From Opitutia bacterium (lineage in GTDB: Bacteria > Verrucomicrobiota > Kiritimatiellia > CAIQIC01 > Lenti-01): a stretch of DNA of 40,985 bases. The DNA is taken from positions 1-40,985 of the forward strand of contig SABN01000019.1 in the NCBI GenBank assembly GCA_009928955.1, in the 5' to 3' direction. Every line of letters begins with the position of its first letter. Position 1 is the first letter of the stretch. The position numbers and the translations under genes are program-made. The notes below the pieces were generated by a model. That model saw only the letters and a program-made list of their open reading frames with translations. It was not told where the DNA came from and ran no database searches. Positions 24,001 to 31,259 of this stretch are shown one piece after another.

Positions 24001-26444
24001 GCATCCTGTACAACTGCACCTTGACCGGCAATTCGGCCAACAAAGGAGGTGGGGCGTATTACGGCACGCTGAACAACTGCGCGATCTTCGGCAATTCGGC
24101 CACCACCAATGGCGGCGGGTCATATAATGGGACGTTGAACAACTGCACGTTGACTGGCAACTCGGCTGGCGAGAGCAGCGGCGGGTCGTACTACGGCACG
24201 CTAAGCAACTGCATCGTGTATTACAACACCGCCAAGAGCGAGCCAAACCACTCTTCTGGTTCGTATACGTTCAACTACAGTTGCACGACCCCTGCGCCGG
24301 GCGGCGGCACGGGCAACATCACCAACGAACCCCGCTTGGCGAGCGCCTCCCATCTTGCGACTAATTCACCCTGCATCGGAGCGGGAAGCAGCACCAATGC
24401 GTCGGGCACCGACATCGACGGAGAGGCCTGGCGCAATCCGCCCTCGATGGGCTGTGATGAAGTGCATGCCGGGTCAATCACAGGCGCACTGGGCGTCGGC
24501 ATCTGGGCCGTTCCCACGAATGCGGCGGTGGGGTTCCCTATTCAATTCCGGGCGGACATCGCCGGGCGGACGACGAGAAGCACGTGGCAGTGGGCGGATG
24601 GATCTGCGGTTGCCAGCAACCAGCCGTATGCCTTCCACACCTTTGCGTCGGCCGGGACCTATGCCGTCGTGCTCCGGGCCTACAATGAAACCCACCCCTC
24701 GGGTGTGGCGGCCACGGTGACGGTGCAGGTGGCGACACAGGCCGTTCATTATGTGAACATCGGCAATGCGACTCCATCCTCGCCGTATACCTCATGGGCT
24801 TCTGCGGCGACGAACATCCAGGACGCGGTGGATGCATCTTCGCAGGTGGGGGCCTTGGTTCTGGTGAGCAACGGGGTGTATGCCACGGGCGGGCGCGTGG
24901 TCAATGGGGCCCTGACCAATCGCGTGGCGATCACCAAGCCCATCTTTGTGCGCAGCGTCAACGGCCCCGGCGTAACGATCATCCGGGGCGCCCGGCATCC
25001 GGGCGAAACCAATGGTGACGCGGCGGTGCGCTGCGTCTATGTGGGAACCAACGCGATGCTCTCGGGCTTCACGTTGACCAATGGCGCCACCCGGACGGTT
25101 TACAATTCCGGTCCTGACCGCAACGGTGGCGGGGCGTGGTGCGAGGCTTCCGGAGTTATGAGCAACTGCGCACTGACTGGCAACTCAGCCTACTCCTACG
25201 GTGGCGGAGCATGCTACGGCACGCTGCAGAACTGCACGTTGACCGGCAATACGGCTTCTTCCGGCGGCGGGGCGTGCTACGGCACGTTGCAGAGCTGCAC
25301 GTTGACCGGCAATGCGGCCTACGATGGTGGCGGATCATATAATGGCACGCTGAACAACTGCATACTAGCCGGCAATTCGGCTGGCAATGGCGGCGGAGTA
25401 GCCAACGGCACCCTTAATAATTGCACGCTGACCAACAATTCAGCCCGCTACTATGGCGGTGGGGCTCACAGCGGCACCCTGAACAACTGCATTTTGGCCG
25501 GCAATTTGTCTTCCAACTATGGCGGCGGGGCATATTCTGGCACGTTGAACAACTGCCGGCTGACAGGCAACTCGGCATACAACTTCGGCGGCGGGGCATA
25601 TGCCAGCACACTGAACAACAGCTTGCTGGTTGGCAACACGGCCTTGACCAATGGCGGAGGATCTTGCTTTGGCACTTTGAACAACTGCACGCTTTCAGAC
25701 AACTTGGCGGGCGTTAGCGGCGGCGGCTCTTTCACGGGCCGGCTGAACAACTGCATCGTGTATTTCAACACGGCCCCGACCGGAGCGAATTATCAGGCTT
25801 CTTGGCTCGTATCCAGTTGCACAACTCCCGACCCTGGCGGCACGCGGAATATCACCAACAATCCGTTGTTCGTGAATGCAGGAGCGGGCAACTACCGGTT
25901 GAGCACGAATTCCCCGTGCCTCGACCAAGGCACCAATGTCTATGTGAATGGCACAACCGACCTGGACGGAAATCCGCGCATCGTGAACGGCACGGTGGAC
26001 ATAGGTGCCTATGAGTACCAAGGAGAAGGGGCTGCGCCGGTCGGCTATTGGGCTTGGGCCAGCAAGATCACGAACGGGCTGACGAACTATAACGATTGCG
26101 CCACGGGCGATGGCTTTCCCAATCTGCTGAAGTACGCCACCGGCAGCAGTCCGACGGATTCGGACGATCTTGCCCGGATGGATTGCACCAAAAGCAACGG
26201 CGTCCTGGTTCTGGTCTTCCACCGGAATACGAATGCCGGGGATGCGACCCTGATCGTCCAAGGGGCATTTGCGATTTCGAATGGCGCGGCATGGTCCGGC
26301 CTTGCAACCAACATCAACGGGTCTTGGAACGGGGCGTCGAATGTAGTCGAGAGCGGCGCCGGAAACCCCGTCACCTGCCGTGTCCGGGATGTTGTTCCAC
26401 TGCTCACCAACCGCTTCCTGCGTCTGAAAGTTACAAGGCCGTAG
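14997..26444 (+). CDS. Giant exported modular right-handed beta-helix protein (3815 residues)
   Basis: The protein has a signal peptide (MKRTVMTLAVLAALAASGWA) and no transmembrane anchor or PEP-CTERM tail. Residues 21-355 are a first beta-helix with glycine-rich turns. Residues about 363-440 are PEGA-like (AGAQWRVDGGSWQNSG) and 440-525 an Ig-like domain (YQWHKDAALIPGATNSEY, DAGDYRCGVSNAYG). Six homologous modules begin at residues 527, 1086, 1576, 2110, 2727 and 3251. Each has an opening xHYV....TSWATAATNIQDAVDA segment, 10-15 rungs of about 20-22 residues (pattern GGGxYxGTLNNCTLTGNSA), a DIDGEAW-type cap, and, except the last, a PKD domain (LRAYNETYP). Residues 3681-3815 are a C-terminal domain ending RFLRLKVTRP, like terminal domains of other PVC surface proteins. 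An adhesin, stalk or carbohydrate-binding role is likely but unproven. It overlaps the ligase-like gene by 4 nt. Confidence 0.92.
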   Translation: MKRTVMTLAVLAALAASGWARTIYVATNGQHVAPFTNSWVAATNIQSAVDVATNGDVVLVGDGTYLLPTTVSITNGITLMSMGGPQSTVLNGRGLVRGLYLDHTNARVEGFTIQSCVATAYGSPALAQGGGIFAQRAALIDSCIIFSNRVEGYGSDWTGGAGYGQGAGIYATSNLTIRNCLIHANSARGEGGDGWYDMYGPGGPGGNGYGQGGGLYATGPVNVENCTISRNQTMGVGGNGGGWEGSPGTGYAEGGGVFAVTSAVLVVNSIIQLNMAGDAIQNWTGGTYTYTCAAPQPDGAGNISDHPQFVTPATGNYHLAVSSPCLDAGRTNDVTVDRDLEDNPRIVNSSVDMGAYEHPGTTTGLRVTLHPSEAVAAGAQWRVDGGSWQNSGTYISGLPVGIHIIQCITVDGFLAPADQETSITTGRTASLNGLYVRMVPPSIGIHPVSQTNIAGASVSFSVVAGGPAPLHYQWHKDAALIPGATNSEYDLPALEPSDAGDYRCGVSNAYGAVTSAVATLTVQGGIHYVRLDSPTPTHPYTNWATAATNIQAAVDAAIIPGSLVLVTNGVYATGQQRLPGMSLTNRVTITNAIRVRSVNGPTVTFIQGAKDPLTTNGNAAIRCVWMANGASLAGFTLTNGATRAFSFDADSRGGGLWCPSTNAFVSNCVFAGNSAFDGGGAYGGTLEYCTLTGNWAQAHGGGAYTGILNNCVLAGNWARTNGGGVYGGTLNNCTLTGNVANGSGGGAYTGRLNNCTLAGNSASSYGGGSYYGMLTNCTLSSNTASSGGGSYYGTLDNCTLTSNSATDSWSGGGGGSYYGTLNNCTLAGNSARSYGGGTYGGALSNCTLASNSAYSGGGAYNGTLYNCALYGNSAGFSGGGVRGGTLNNCTLTGNSATNSGGGSSGGTLNNCIVYHNVSPGGANYSGGTFNYSCALPVPTNGTGNIADNPLLLNSAHIAANSPCIGAGRTNYSSGVDIDGEPWRVPPAMGCDEPTRPATGALTVALAADATNVVLNYPVRFSGDIQGVPVSNLWSFGDGEYLANQTFEVSHAWAATGLYAVVLRAWNDDHPGGVAATVQVRIVTGVHYVNSSNAAPAAPYDSWEKAATNIQDAVDAATLPASVVLVMNGVYGTGGRPATGASLTNRVTITNTITVRSVNGPAVTIIQGTQVPETTNGNAAVRCVWMTNGATLSGFTLTNGATRETGGNDCYGGGIWCASTNETVSNCVVSGNSAYFSGGGSHYGTLDNCVLSGNTAGSGGGSHYAALNNCTLSDNAASANGGGTFYGTLQNCTLTSNSASTGGGSYYGTLSNCTVTGNSARSDGGGAYYGVLTNCTLIGNSATNRGGGAYSGTLRNCALTGNSAGNSGGGSHSGSLDNCTLTGNSAGSSGGGSSGGSLYNCIAYYNTAPASPNYSGNPEYSCITPTPIGGTGNITNEPRLASATHLAADSPCIGKGRSSYASGTDIDGQAWRSPPAMGCDEVYAGSITGALSVSAWAFPANVAVGFPVQFRADISGRATASAWQWGDGTAIASNQPYATHAFSSAGTYAVVLRAYNETYPLGVAATVTVQVAAQAVHYVNIANATPSTPFTTWATAATNIQDAVDAASQPGALVLVSNGVYATGGRVVFGSMTNRVAITKPVTVRSVNGPGATIIQGAWHPVQTNGNAAVRCVYVGNNAILSGFTLTNGATRASGDEVREQSGGGAWCEASGSLSNCVISGNAAYRYGGGSCHGTLDNCTLTGNSSAIYWCGGGGSYYGVLNNCMLTGNTAETYGGGAYNGSLNNCTLTGNSASSGGGTYDSILNNCTIYNNSANSGGGAFGGLLNNCTLSGNLANSGGGSYSATLRNCTLLNNSATNSGGGSYQGALINCTITGNSAATNGGGVFYSTLRNCALAGNAAQYGGGSYQGSLINCTLGGNRANQGGGAYDGTLTNCIVYHNQAQEGPNYSGSILGYSCTTPAYSGGGNITADPRLASASHLLADSPCIGAGNRTNAAGTDIDGEAWLNPPSMGCDEVHAGAITGALGVSIWAAPTNVAVGFPIQFRADVTGRPTGTAWQWGDGSAVASNQPFTTHAYATAGTYAVVLRAYNATYPLGVAATVTVQVVAQAVHYVNIANATPSSPFTSWATAATNIQDAVDAASQHGALVLVSNGVYATGGRVVHGGLTNRVVITNAVVVRSVNGPGATIIQGAWHPGTTNGNAAVRCAVVGDNAVLSGFTLTNGATRASGDLSREQSGGGAWCEASGGVSNCVISGNSAYRHGGGACYGTLNNCTLAGNSASYGGGAYYSTLNNCMISGNSAPNNYGGGSYYGTLSNCTISGNSAYLGGGSSHSVMTDCTLTGNVAANGGGAYYSALNNCTATSNSATINGGGAYDSALHNCTLTANVATNGGGSYYGTLTGCILTGNTATNGGGSYAGTLNNCLLTNNSASRSGGGSYTGRLSNCTISGNTAAYSGGGTYNGILSNCSISGNVAVFGGGAHFGALSNCTISGNSASTNGGGACQSTLRNCALVGNSAGGAGGGAYNSTLNNSTLTGNSANAGGGSAYGTLTDCVVYYNTALTGPNYSGGSFSFSCATPAPGGTGNIANEPRLASAFHLAAGSPCIGAGSTNASGTDIDGEAWQNPPSMGCDEVHAGAITGTLGVSIWATPTNAAVGFPIQFRADIAGRTTRSVWHWGDGSAVASNQPYASHAFASVGTYAVVLRAYNETYPSGLAATVTVQVAAQAIHYVSIGNATPSAPFTSWATASTNIQDAVDAASQPGALILVSNGLYATGGRVVHGSMTNRLAINKPVTVRSINGPGVTIIQGARHPGATNGNAAVRCVYVGTNALLSGFTLTNGATRTSGDILREQSGGGVWCEASGVLSNCTVTGNAASSAGGGVFSGTLDNCMVGGNWVATNGGGVAYGTLNNCILTGNMARANGGGSYYGTFQNCTLVGNSVSGNDYDYHYGGGAYYGTLSNCTLTGNSVYGYYSYGGGSFAGTLNNCTLTGNSASEGGGTHNGILYNCTLTGNSANKGGGAYYGTLNNCAIFGNSATTNGGGSYNGTLNNCTLTGNSAGESSGGSYYGTLSNCIVYYNTAKSEPNHSSGSYTFNYSCTTPAPGGGTGNITNEPRLASASHLATNSPCIGAGSSTNASGTDIDGEAWRNPPSMGCDEVHAGSITGALGVGIWAVPTNAAVGFPIQFRADIAGRTTRSTWQWADGSAVASNQPYAFHTFASAGTYAVVLRAYNETHPSGVAATVTVQVATQAVHYVNIGNATPSSPYTSWASAATNIQDAVDASSQVGALVLVSNGVYATGGRVVNGALTNRVAITKPIFVRSVNGPGVTIIRGARHPGETNGDAAVRCVYVGTNAMLSGFTLTNGATRTVYNSGPDRNGGGAWCEASGVMSNCALTGNSAYSYGGGACYGTLQNCTLTGNTASSGGGACYGTLQSCTLTGNAAYDGGGSYNGTLNNCILAGNSAGNGGGVANGTLNNCTLTNNSARYYGGGAHSGTLNNCILAGNLSSNYGGGAYSGTLNNCRLTGNSAYNFGGGAYASTLNNSLLVGNTALTNGGGSCFGTLNNCTLSDNLAGVSGGGSFTGRLNNCIVYFNTAPTGANYQASWLVSSCTTPDPGGTRNITNNPLFVNAGAGNYRLSTNSPCLDQGTNVYVNGTTDLDGNPRIVNGTVDIGAYEYQGEGAAPVGYWAWASKITNGLTNYNDCATGDGFPNLLKYATGSSPTDSDDLARMDCTKSNGVLVLVFHRNTNAGDATLIVQGAFAISNGAAWSGLATNINGSWNGASNVVESGAGNPVTCRVRDVVPLLTNRFLRLKVTRP
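16575..25900 (+). repeat. Intragenic array of six long modules made of about 68 short rungs
   Basis: Long modules start at 16575, 18252, 19722, 21324, 23175 and 24747, with spacings of about 1.5-1.85 kb. Modules 3 to 6 stay very similar at DNA level in the module-opening and PKD segments, which implies recent duplication or gene conversion. Within each module a 60-66 nt unit repeats 10-15 times; by eye the rungs number about 12, 10, 11, 15, 10 and 10. The array is translated throughout without frameshift. Confidence 0.9.
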
Positions 26445-26458
26445 AAAGGATGATTCCC

Positions 26459-28072
26459 ATGACCGGCGCCGAACCCATCCAGCTCTGGATGGATTCGTTC
26501 AAGCCGACGATGCTGTCGAGCAACTCGGTCCTGCTGCAAGGAACGGAGCGCTTCGTGGTGGTGGATGCGGGCGGCGAACCCGCCGGGCTCCGCCGCTGGC
26601 TGGACCGGATCGCCGCCGCGCAGCCGTCGCCGCCGCTGCCGGTTTGCTTCGCGCAGACGCATGCGCACATCGACCACATCGCGGGGCTGACGGAATTCGG
26701 CGCGCTGCCCGGCGCGGGGCCGTACGAACTGGCCGCGCACGAGCAGGGGTTTCGCGTGCTGCGCGAGGCCGACCGCGAATCCTCGCTGGCGGAGCTGACC
26801 GGGCGTCCGCTCGCGCCGTTTGCGCCTTCGGGCTGGCGCGAGTGGGTGGTGAAGCCGACCCGCGGCGGCGCGGCGGTGCCGGATCTGGCCATTCCGCTGG
26901 GCGGCGGAGTTTCCCTGGAAGCGTTTTGCACGCCGGGGCACAGCCCCGACAGCGTCTGCTGGCGGGTGAACCGCGCGCTTTTCGTCGGCGACCTGCTGGC
27001 GGCGACCGCGCCGCTGGTGGCGGGAATCGCGGGCTGGGACCGCGATGCGCTGCTGGCCTCGCTGGACCGGCTGGAAGCGATCCTGGCGGCCGGCGACATC
27101 GAATGGGTGCATGCCGGCCATGGGCGGCCGCTGGACCGCGCGGCGGCGGCGGCGGCCATCGCCCGTTCGCGGCGCGAGGCGGGCGAATTGGCGCGCGTGG
27201 CGCCGGTGGATCGGCCGCGGATCCATCGCACGGCGGCCTATGCGGATGGATTGATCGCCGAGCTCGAGGAGCTGTTCGAGGAAATCGCCCGGCGGATCGC
27301 GCGGCTGGCGGACAAGCTGGCGCAGATCCAGGAGAGCCGCACGGCCGATGACGTGCGCGCCATCGATCGGTCGCGCGAGGTCGGCGAACTGCTGAGCGCC
27401 TTCGCCCAGTTCAAGGAAGCCGCCGCCGCGCGCGGCGAGGATGCCTTGGGCGTGGCGGCCAAGGGCATCCGGACGGCCCTGCGCGTCTCGGAACTGCTGG
27501 CGTGGGACCGGCTCGACTGGGTGCTGGACGAATCCTTGCTGCGCTATGCCCGGATGCGGGTGGTGGATTTCATCCAGCGGGCGAAGGGCTTGGCGCCGGC
27601 GCTGGACGCCGTGTCCACCGACCTGGGCGGATGGACGCGGGCGTTCGTCAAGCGCTTGAAGGACCAGCAGATCGGCGCCTGCCGCCTCGATGACGTGTCC
27701 GGCGGCGAAGAGGGATTCCGGCGGCAGCTCGTCCATTGCCTCTCGCGCACGCCCAGCCTGGGGACCGCCTCGATTTCGCTCGCGGTGGAGCCGGGCGCCT
27801 TGTCCGCGCGGATGGATCCCGTGCGCTTCTTCGATGCCCTGACGCGCCTGCTCGAACGCCAAGCGGCGCGCGGGGCGGCCCACTTCGCTTTCCAGGCGCG
27901 CCGGCGCGGCGCCGGCTCCGCGCTGATCCTGCGCGTGGATGGCGCGGACTGGGCCTTGGACGAGGCCCGGGCGGCGGTCTGGGAGAAGGTCTTCGCCCGC
28001 GGCGGCGCCCGGGTCGATTTTTCGGCGGTGGATCTTGGCGGGCCGCTGGCGTTTGAATTCGAAGCGCGCTGA
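26459..28072 (+). CDS. Metallo-beta-lactamase-fold protein with long helical and kinase-like C-terminal half
   Basis: The protein has 537 residues. Residues 1-265 are a metallo-beta-lactamase fold. The zinc motif HxHxDH is His68-x-His70-x-Asp72-His73 (QTHAHIDHIAG). Later ligands appear in CTPGHSPDS, LFVGDLL and VHAGHGRP. Residues about 280-400 are strongly helical (LIAELEELFEEIARRIARLA). The last 150 residues recall a histidine-kinase core without its key residues: DPVRFFDALTRLLERQA resembles the N-box helix, and LILRVDGADWALDEARAAVW the G1 region, but the Asn and Gly signatures are missing. Enzyme substrate and partner are unknown. I chose ATG 26459, 8 nt after AAAGGA, over ATG 26450. It starts 14 nt after the giant gene and could be read from the same mRNA, but its high G+C matches the housekeeping genes. 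Confidence 0.8.
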   Translation: MTGAEPIQLWMDSFKPTMLSSNSVLLQGTERFVVVDAGGEPAGLRRWLDRIAAAQPSPPLPVCFAQTHAHIDHIAGLTEFGALPGAGPYELAAHEQGFRVLREADRESSLAELTGRPLAPFAPSGWREWVVKPTRGGAAVPDLAIPLGGGVSLEAFCTPGHSPDSVCWRVNRALFVGDLLAATAPLVAGIAGWDRDALLASLDRLEAILAAGDIEWVHAGHGRPLDRAAAAAAIARSRREAGELARVAPVDRPRIHRTAAYADGLIAELEELFEEIARRIARLADKLAQIQESRTADDVRAIDRSREVGELLSAFAQFKEAAAARGEDALGVAAKGIRTALRVSELLAWDRLDWVLDESLLRYARMRVVDFIQRAKGLAPALDAVSTDLGGWTRAFVKRLKDQQIGACRLDDVSGGEEGFRRQLVHCLSRTPSLGTASISLAVEPGALSARMDPVRFFDALTRLLERQAARGAAHFAFQARRRGAGSALILRVDGADWALDEARAAVWEKVFARGGARVDFSAVDLGGPLAFEFEAR

Positions 28073-28082
28073 CGGAAATCCG

Positions 28083-28892
28083 CTACACCACGCCGGCGCG
28101 GTCCAGCGCCAGCAGCAGCCCGAGATTCACCGAGTTGAACAGCGCGTGCATCGCGATGGGAACCCACAACGTTCCCGTGCGGGCATAGGCCAGGGAAAGC
28201 GCGACCGAAAACACCGCCAAGGGGACGAAGGTTCCCAGGTCGGCATGCAGAGCGGCGAAGCCCAGCGTGGTCAGCGCCAACCCCGCGACCGCCCCCGTGC
28301 GCCGGATCAGCAGCGGCAGCAGGATGCCGCGGAAGAGCGCTTCTTCCGCGAGCGGGGCGATCCCCACGGCAAAGAAGATGAATCCGGCCCGCGTCCATGG
28401 ATCGCCGGCCTCGAGAAACAGGCGGACGGCCTGCTGGAAATCCGGCGCGTGGCCGGCCGCCTTCAACAGGAGCTGCCAGACGAACGCGCTGAACCACAGG
28501 ACGGGCAGGATGGCGAGCCAGCGCAGCGCCGCCTGCGCCGCGATGGCGCGCGCCGGGGCGCGCGCGCCGAAAGGCCGCGCCTTGCCGCGCGCGCGCCACA
28601 GGATGCCCGCGAGCAGGACCCCTTGGAAGGCGAGCAGGTCCCAGGCGATCGAGCCGCCTCGCAGGAAAGAGCGGACGGCCTGCGCCCCGGAGAGCACCAG
28701 CACCAGCAGCAGCACGTCTTTTCCGCGCCACGGACTCGCGGCGGCGAACTGCGCCAGCCGGATCTTCCACGGCGTGGAACCGGCGCGCGGCCGCGTGGCC
28801 AGATGGATGGATGCCGCGACGCCCGCCGTCAGCAGCAGCGCCATCGCGGTGGCGATCGGCAGCAGCGGCCGGAGCAGGACGGAGGCGGGCAT
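28083..28892 (-). CDS. CPBP-family intramembrane metalloprotease (CAAX protease-like)
   Basis: The 269-residue protein has about seven to eight hydrophobic helices. The three glutamate/histidine motifs of the CPBP (Abi, Rce1-like) family are intact in the C-terminal half: PLAEEALFRGIL, LGFAALHADLG and AMHALFNSVNLGL. These motifs bind the metal that cleaves peptide bonds within the membrane. Bacterial substrates are mostly unknown; roles in peptide maturation and self-immunity are documented for some members. It starts at ATG 28892 with a TGATG overlap to the glycosyltransferase stop, so the two are coupled. It is convergent with the MBL-fold gene, 10 nt away. The extended frame across the glycosyltransferase gene is not real. 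Confidence 0.88.
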   Translation of the reverse strand: MPASVLLRPLLPIATAMALLLTAGVAASIHLATRPRAGSTPWKIRLAQFAAASPWRGKDVLLLVLVLSGAQAVRSFLRGGSIAWDLLAFQGVLLAGILWRARGKARPFGARAPARAIAAQAALRWLAILPVLWFSAFVWQLLLKAAGHAPDFQQAVRLFLEAGDPWTRAGFIFFAVGIAPLAEEALFRGILLPLLIRRTGAVAGLALTTLGFAALHADLGTFVPLAVFSVALSLAYARTGTLWVPIAMHALFNSVNLGLLLALDRAGVV

Positions 28893-29878
28893 CAGGCGAC
28901 GGGAGAGTCGAACGTCTCGCGGATCGCATAGATGCGCTTGTCCTGCGATTCGTGGTAGGTGCGGATCTGGACCTCCGCCAGCAGGCCCATCGAGAGGAAC
29001 TGCATGCAGAAGGCCAGCAGCATGAACGGGGTGATGACCCAGAAGGGGCGCTTGATCAGATAGAGGCGCTCCGCGCCGCCGAAGTGGATGAATTGATCGA
29101 GTCCCACCACCAGCAGCATCAACGCTGCGGCGCCGCCAAAAAAGAAGGCGATCTTGCCGAAGAGCTGCATGGGGCCGCCGGTGAAGCGCAGCAGGAACTT
29201 GACGGTGAACAGGTCGAGGATGACCCGGAACGTGCGGCCGATGCCGTACTTGGACACGCCCGCCACGCGCGGATGGTGCGTCACGACCACTTCGGCGGTG
29301 TCCCCGCCGACCCACGAGCACAGCGCGGGGATGAACCGGTGCATTTCGCCGTAGAGGCGGACGCCCTGCAGCACGTCGCGGCGGTAGGCCTTCAGCGTGC
29401 AGCCGTAGTCGTGCAGGTGCACGCCGGTGATGCGGGAGATGAGCCCGTTGGCCAGCATCGACGGCAGGCGGCGGTTGAGGAACGGATCCTTGCGGTCCTT
29501 GCGCCAGCCCGACACCACCGCGCAGTCGTTCTTTTCCATCTCGGAGAGGAGCATCGGAATGTCCGCCGGATCGTTCTGCAGATCGGCGTCCAGCGTCACG
29601 ATGACGTCGTTCTTCGCCGCGTCGATGCCGGCCGACATGGCGGCGGTCTGGCCGAAGTTGCGGCGGAAGCGGATCAGGCGGAAATGCGGATAGAGGGCCG
29701 CCGCCTCGCGCAGGCGCGCCCAGGAGGCGTCGCGCGAGCCGTCGTCCACGAGCAGGATCTCGTAGGTCCGGCCCATCGCGGAGAGCGCATCGTGGAGTTT
29801 TTTCGCCAGCGCCGCGACGTTGGCCTCCTCGTTGAAGACGGGGATGACGACCGAGAGGCTGGAAGGGGTTGTTGTCAT
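28892..29878 (-). CDS. Family 2 glycosyltransferase (polyprenyl-phosphate type)
   Basis: The 328-residue protein resembles dolichol-phosphate mannosyltransferase/ArnC-like enzymes. The GT-A domain opens with LSVVIPVFNEEANVAAL, then ILLVDDGSRDAS, RFRRNFGQTAAMSAGID and the metal-binding ITVTLDADLQND-like DxD motif (VIVTLDADLQND). SGWRKDRKD and LHDYGCTLKAYRR are family hallmarks. Two transmembrane helices at the C-terminus (KIAFFFGGAAALMLLVVG and VITPFMLLAFCMQFLSMG) anchor it to the inner membrane. It would transfer a sugar from a nucleotide sugar to a lipid-phosphate carrier. The sugar is unknown. It overlaps the CPBP protease gene, and the divergent ABC ATPase gene is 126 bp away. Confidence 0.9.
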   Translation of the reverse strand: MTTTPSSLSVVIPVFNEEANVAALAKKLHDALSAMGRTYEILLVDDGSRDASWARLREAAALYPHFRLIRFRRNFGQTAAMSAGIDAAKNDVIVTLDADLQNDPADIPMLLSEMEKNDCAVVSGWRKDRKDPFLNRRLPSMLANGLISRITGVHLHDYGCTLKAYRRDVLQGVRLYGEMHRFIPALCSWVGGDTAEVVVTHHPRVAGVSKYGIGRTFRVILDLFTVKFLLRFTGGPMQLFGKIAFFFGGAAALMLLVVGLDQFIHFGGAERLYLIKRPFWVITPFMLLAFCMQFLSMGLLAEVQIRTYHESQDKRIYAIRETFDSPVA

Positions 29879-29927
29879 AGGGGCGCAGTATGGGGGATGT
29901 CCGCCCGCATTTCAAGCGGGGTTTGCT

Positions 29928-29957
29928 TTGACAGGGGGGGGAGGGGGATGCTACAAG
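29928..29957 (+). promoter_or_regulatory. Probable promoter of the ABC ATPase/pdxJ/nnr operon
   Basis: A perfect TTGACA (29928-29933), 18 nt, then TACAAG (29952-29957) preceded by TGC, an extended -10. A leader of about 40 nt leads to GGAGA before the ATG at 30005. Confidence 0.55.
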
Positions 29958-30004
29958 CGCGGGGTATGTGGGCGGCCTCCGGACGCCCCGGCAAGGAGAC
30001 TCTC

Positions 30005-31108
<1,104 letters not shown>

Positions 31109-31121
31109 GAAGGGGGGCCCC

Positions 31122-31259
31122 GTGACGCTCGCCGTTAGCGAACTGATCCAGACCGCCGCCGTCGCGGTGGCCGCGTACGTGGGGTTGACCCTGCTGGCGC
31201 TTTTCCTCCAGGCGGAATCCGCCCGGGGGAAGAAGCCGGACGCCGCGCCGCCGCCATGA
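31122..31259 (+). CDS. Small single-pass membrane peptide (45 residues)
   Basis: A GTG-initiated frame of 45 codons plus stop fills the space between the ATPase gene and pdxJ. AGGAAGGGGG lies shortly before the GTG, and its stop overlaps the pdxJ ATG as ATGA (31256-31259). The peptide begins VTLAVSELIQTAAVAVAA and continues YVGLTLLALFLQAE, one strongly hydrophobic helix, then a basic tail with RGKKPDAAPPP. The start, spacing and coupling all look genuine, and the same 4-nt overlap style continues into nnr. I recognise no family. It may be a small regulatory or accessory membrane protein, or merely a translational-coupling leader for pdxJ. Confidence 0.6.
   Translation: MTLAVSELIQTAAVAVAAYVGLTLLALFLQAESARGKKPDAAPPP

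Noticed and set aside
16575..25900. A CRISPR-like array because of regular 60-66 nt repeats
   Set aside because: The units are fully translated in one frame, vary in length and lack unique spacers with identical repeats; it is a protein repeat.
26036..26444. A PEP-CTERM or LPXTG sorting tail on the giant protein
   Set aside because: The C-terminus ends RFLRLKVTRP with no hydrophobic helix or sorting motif.
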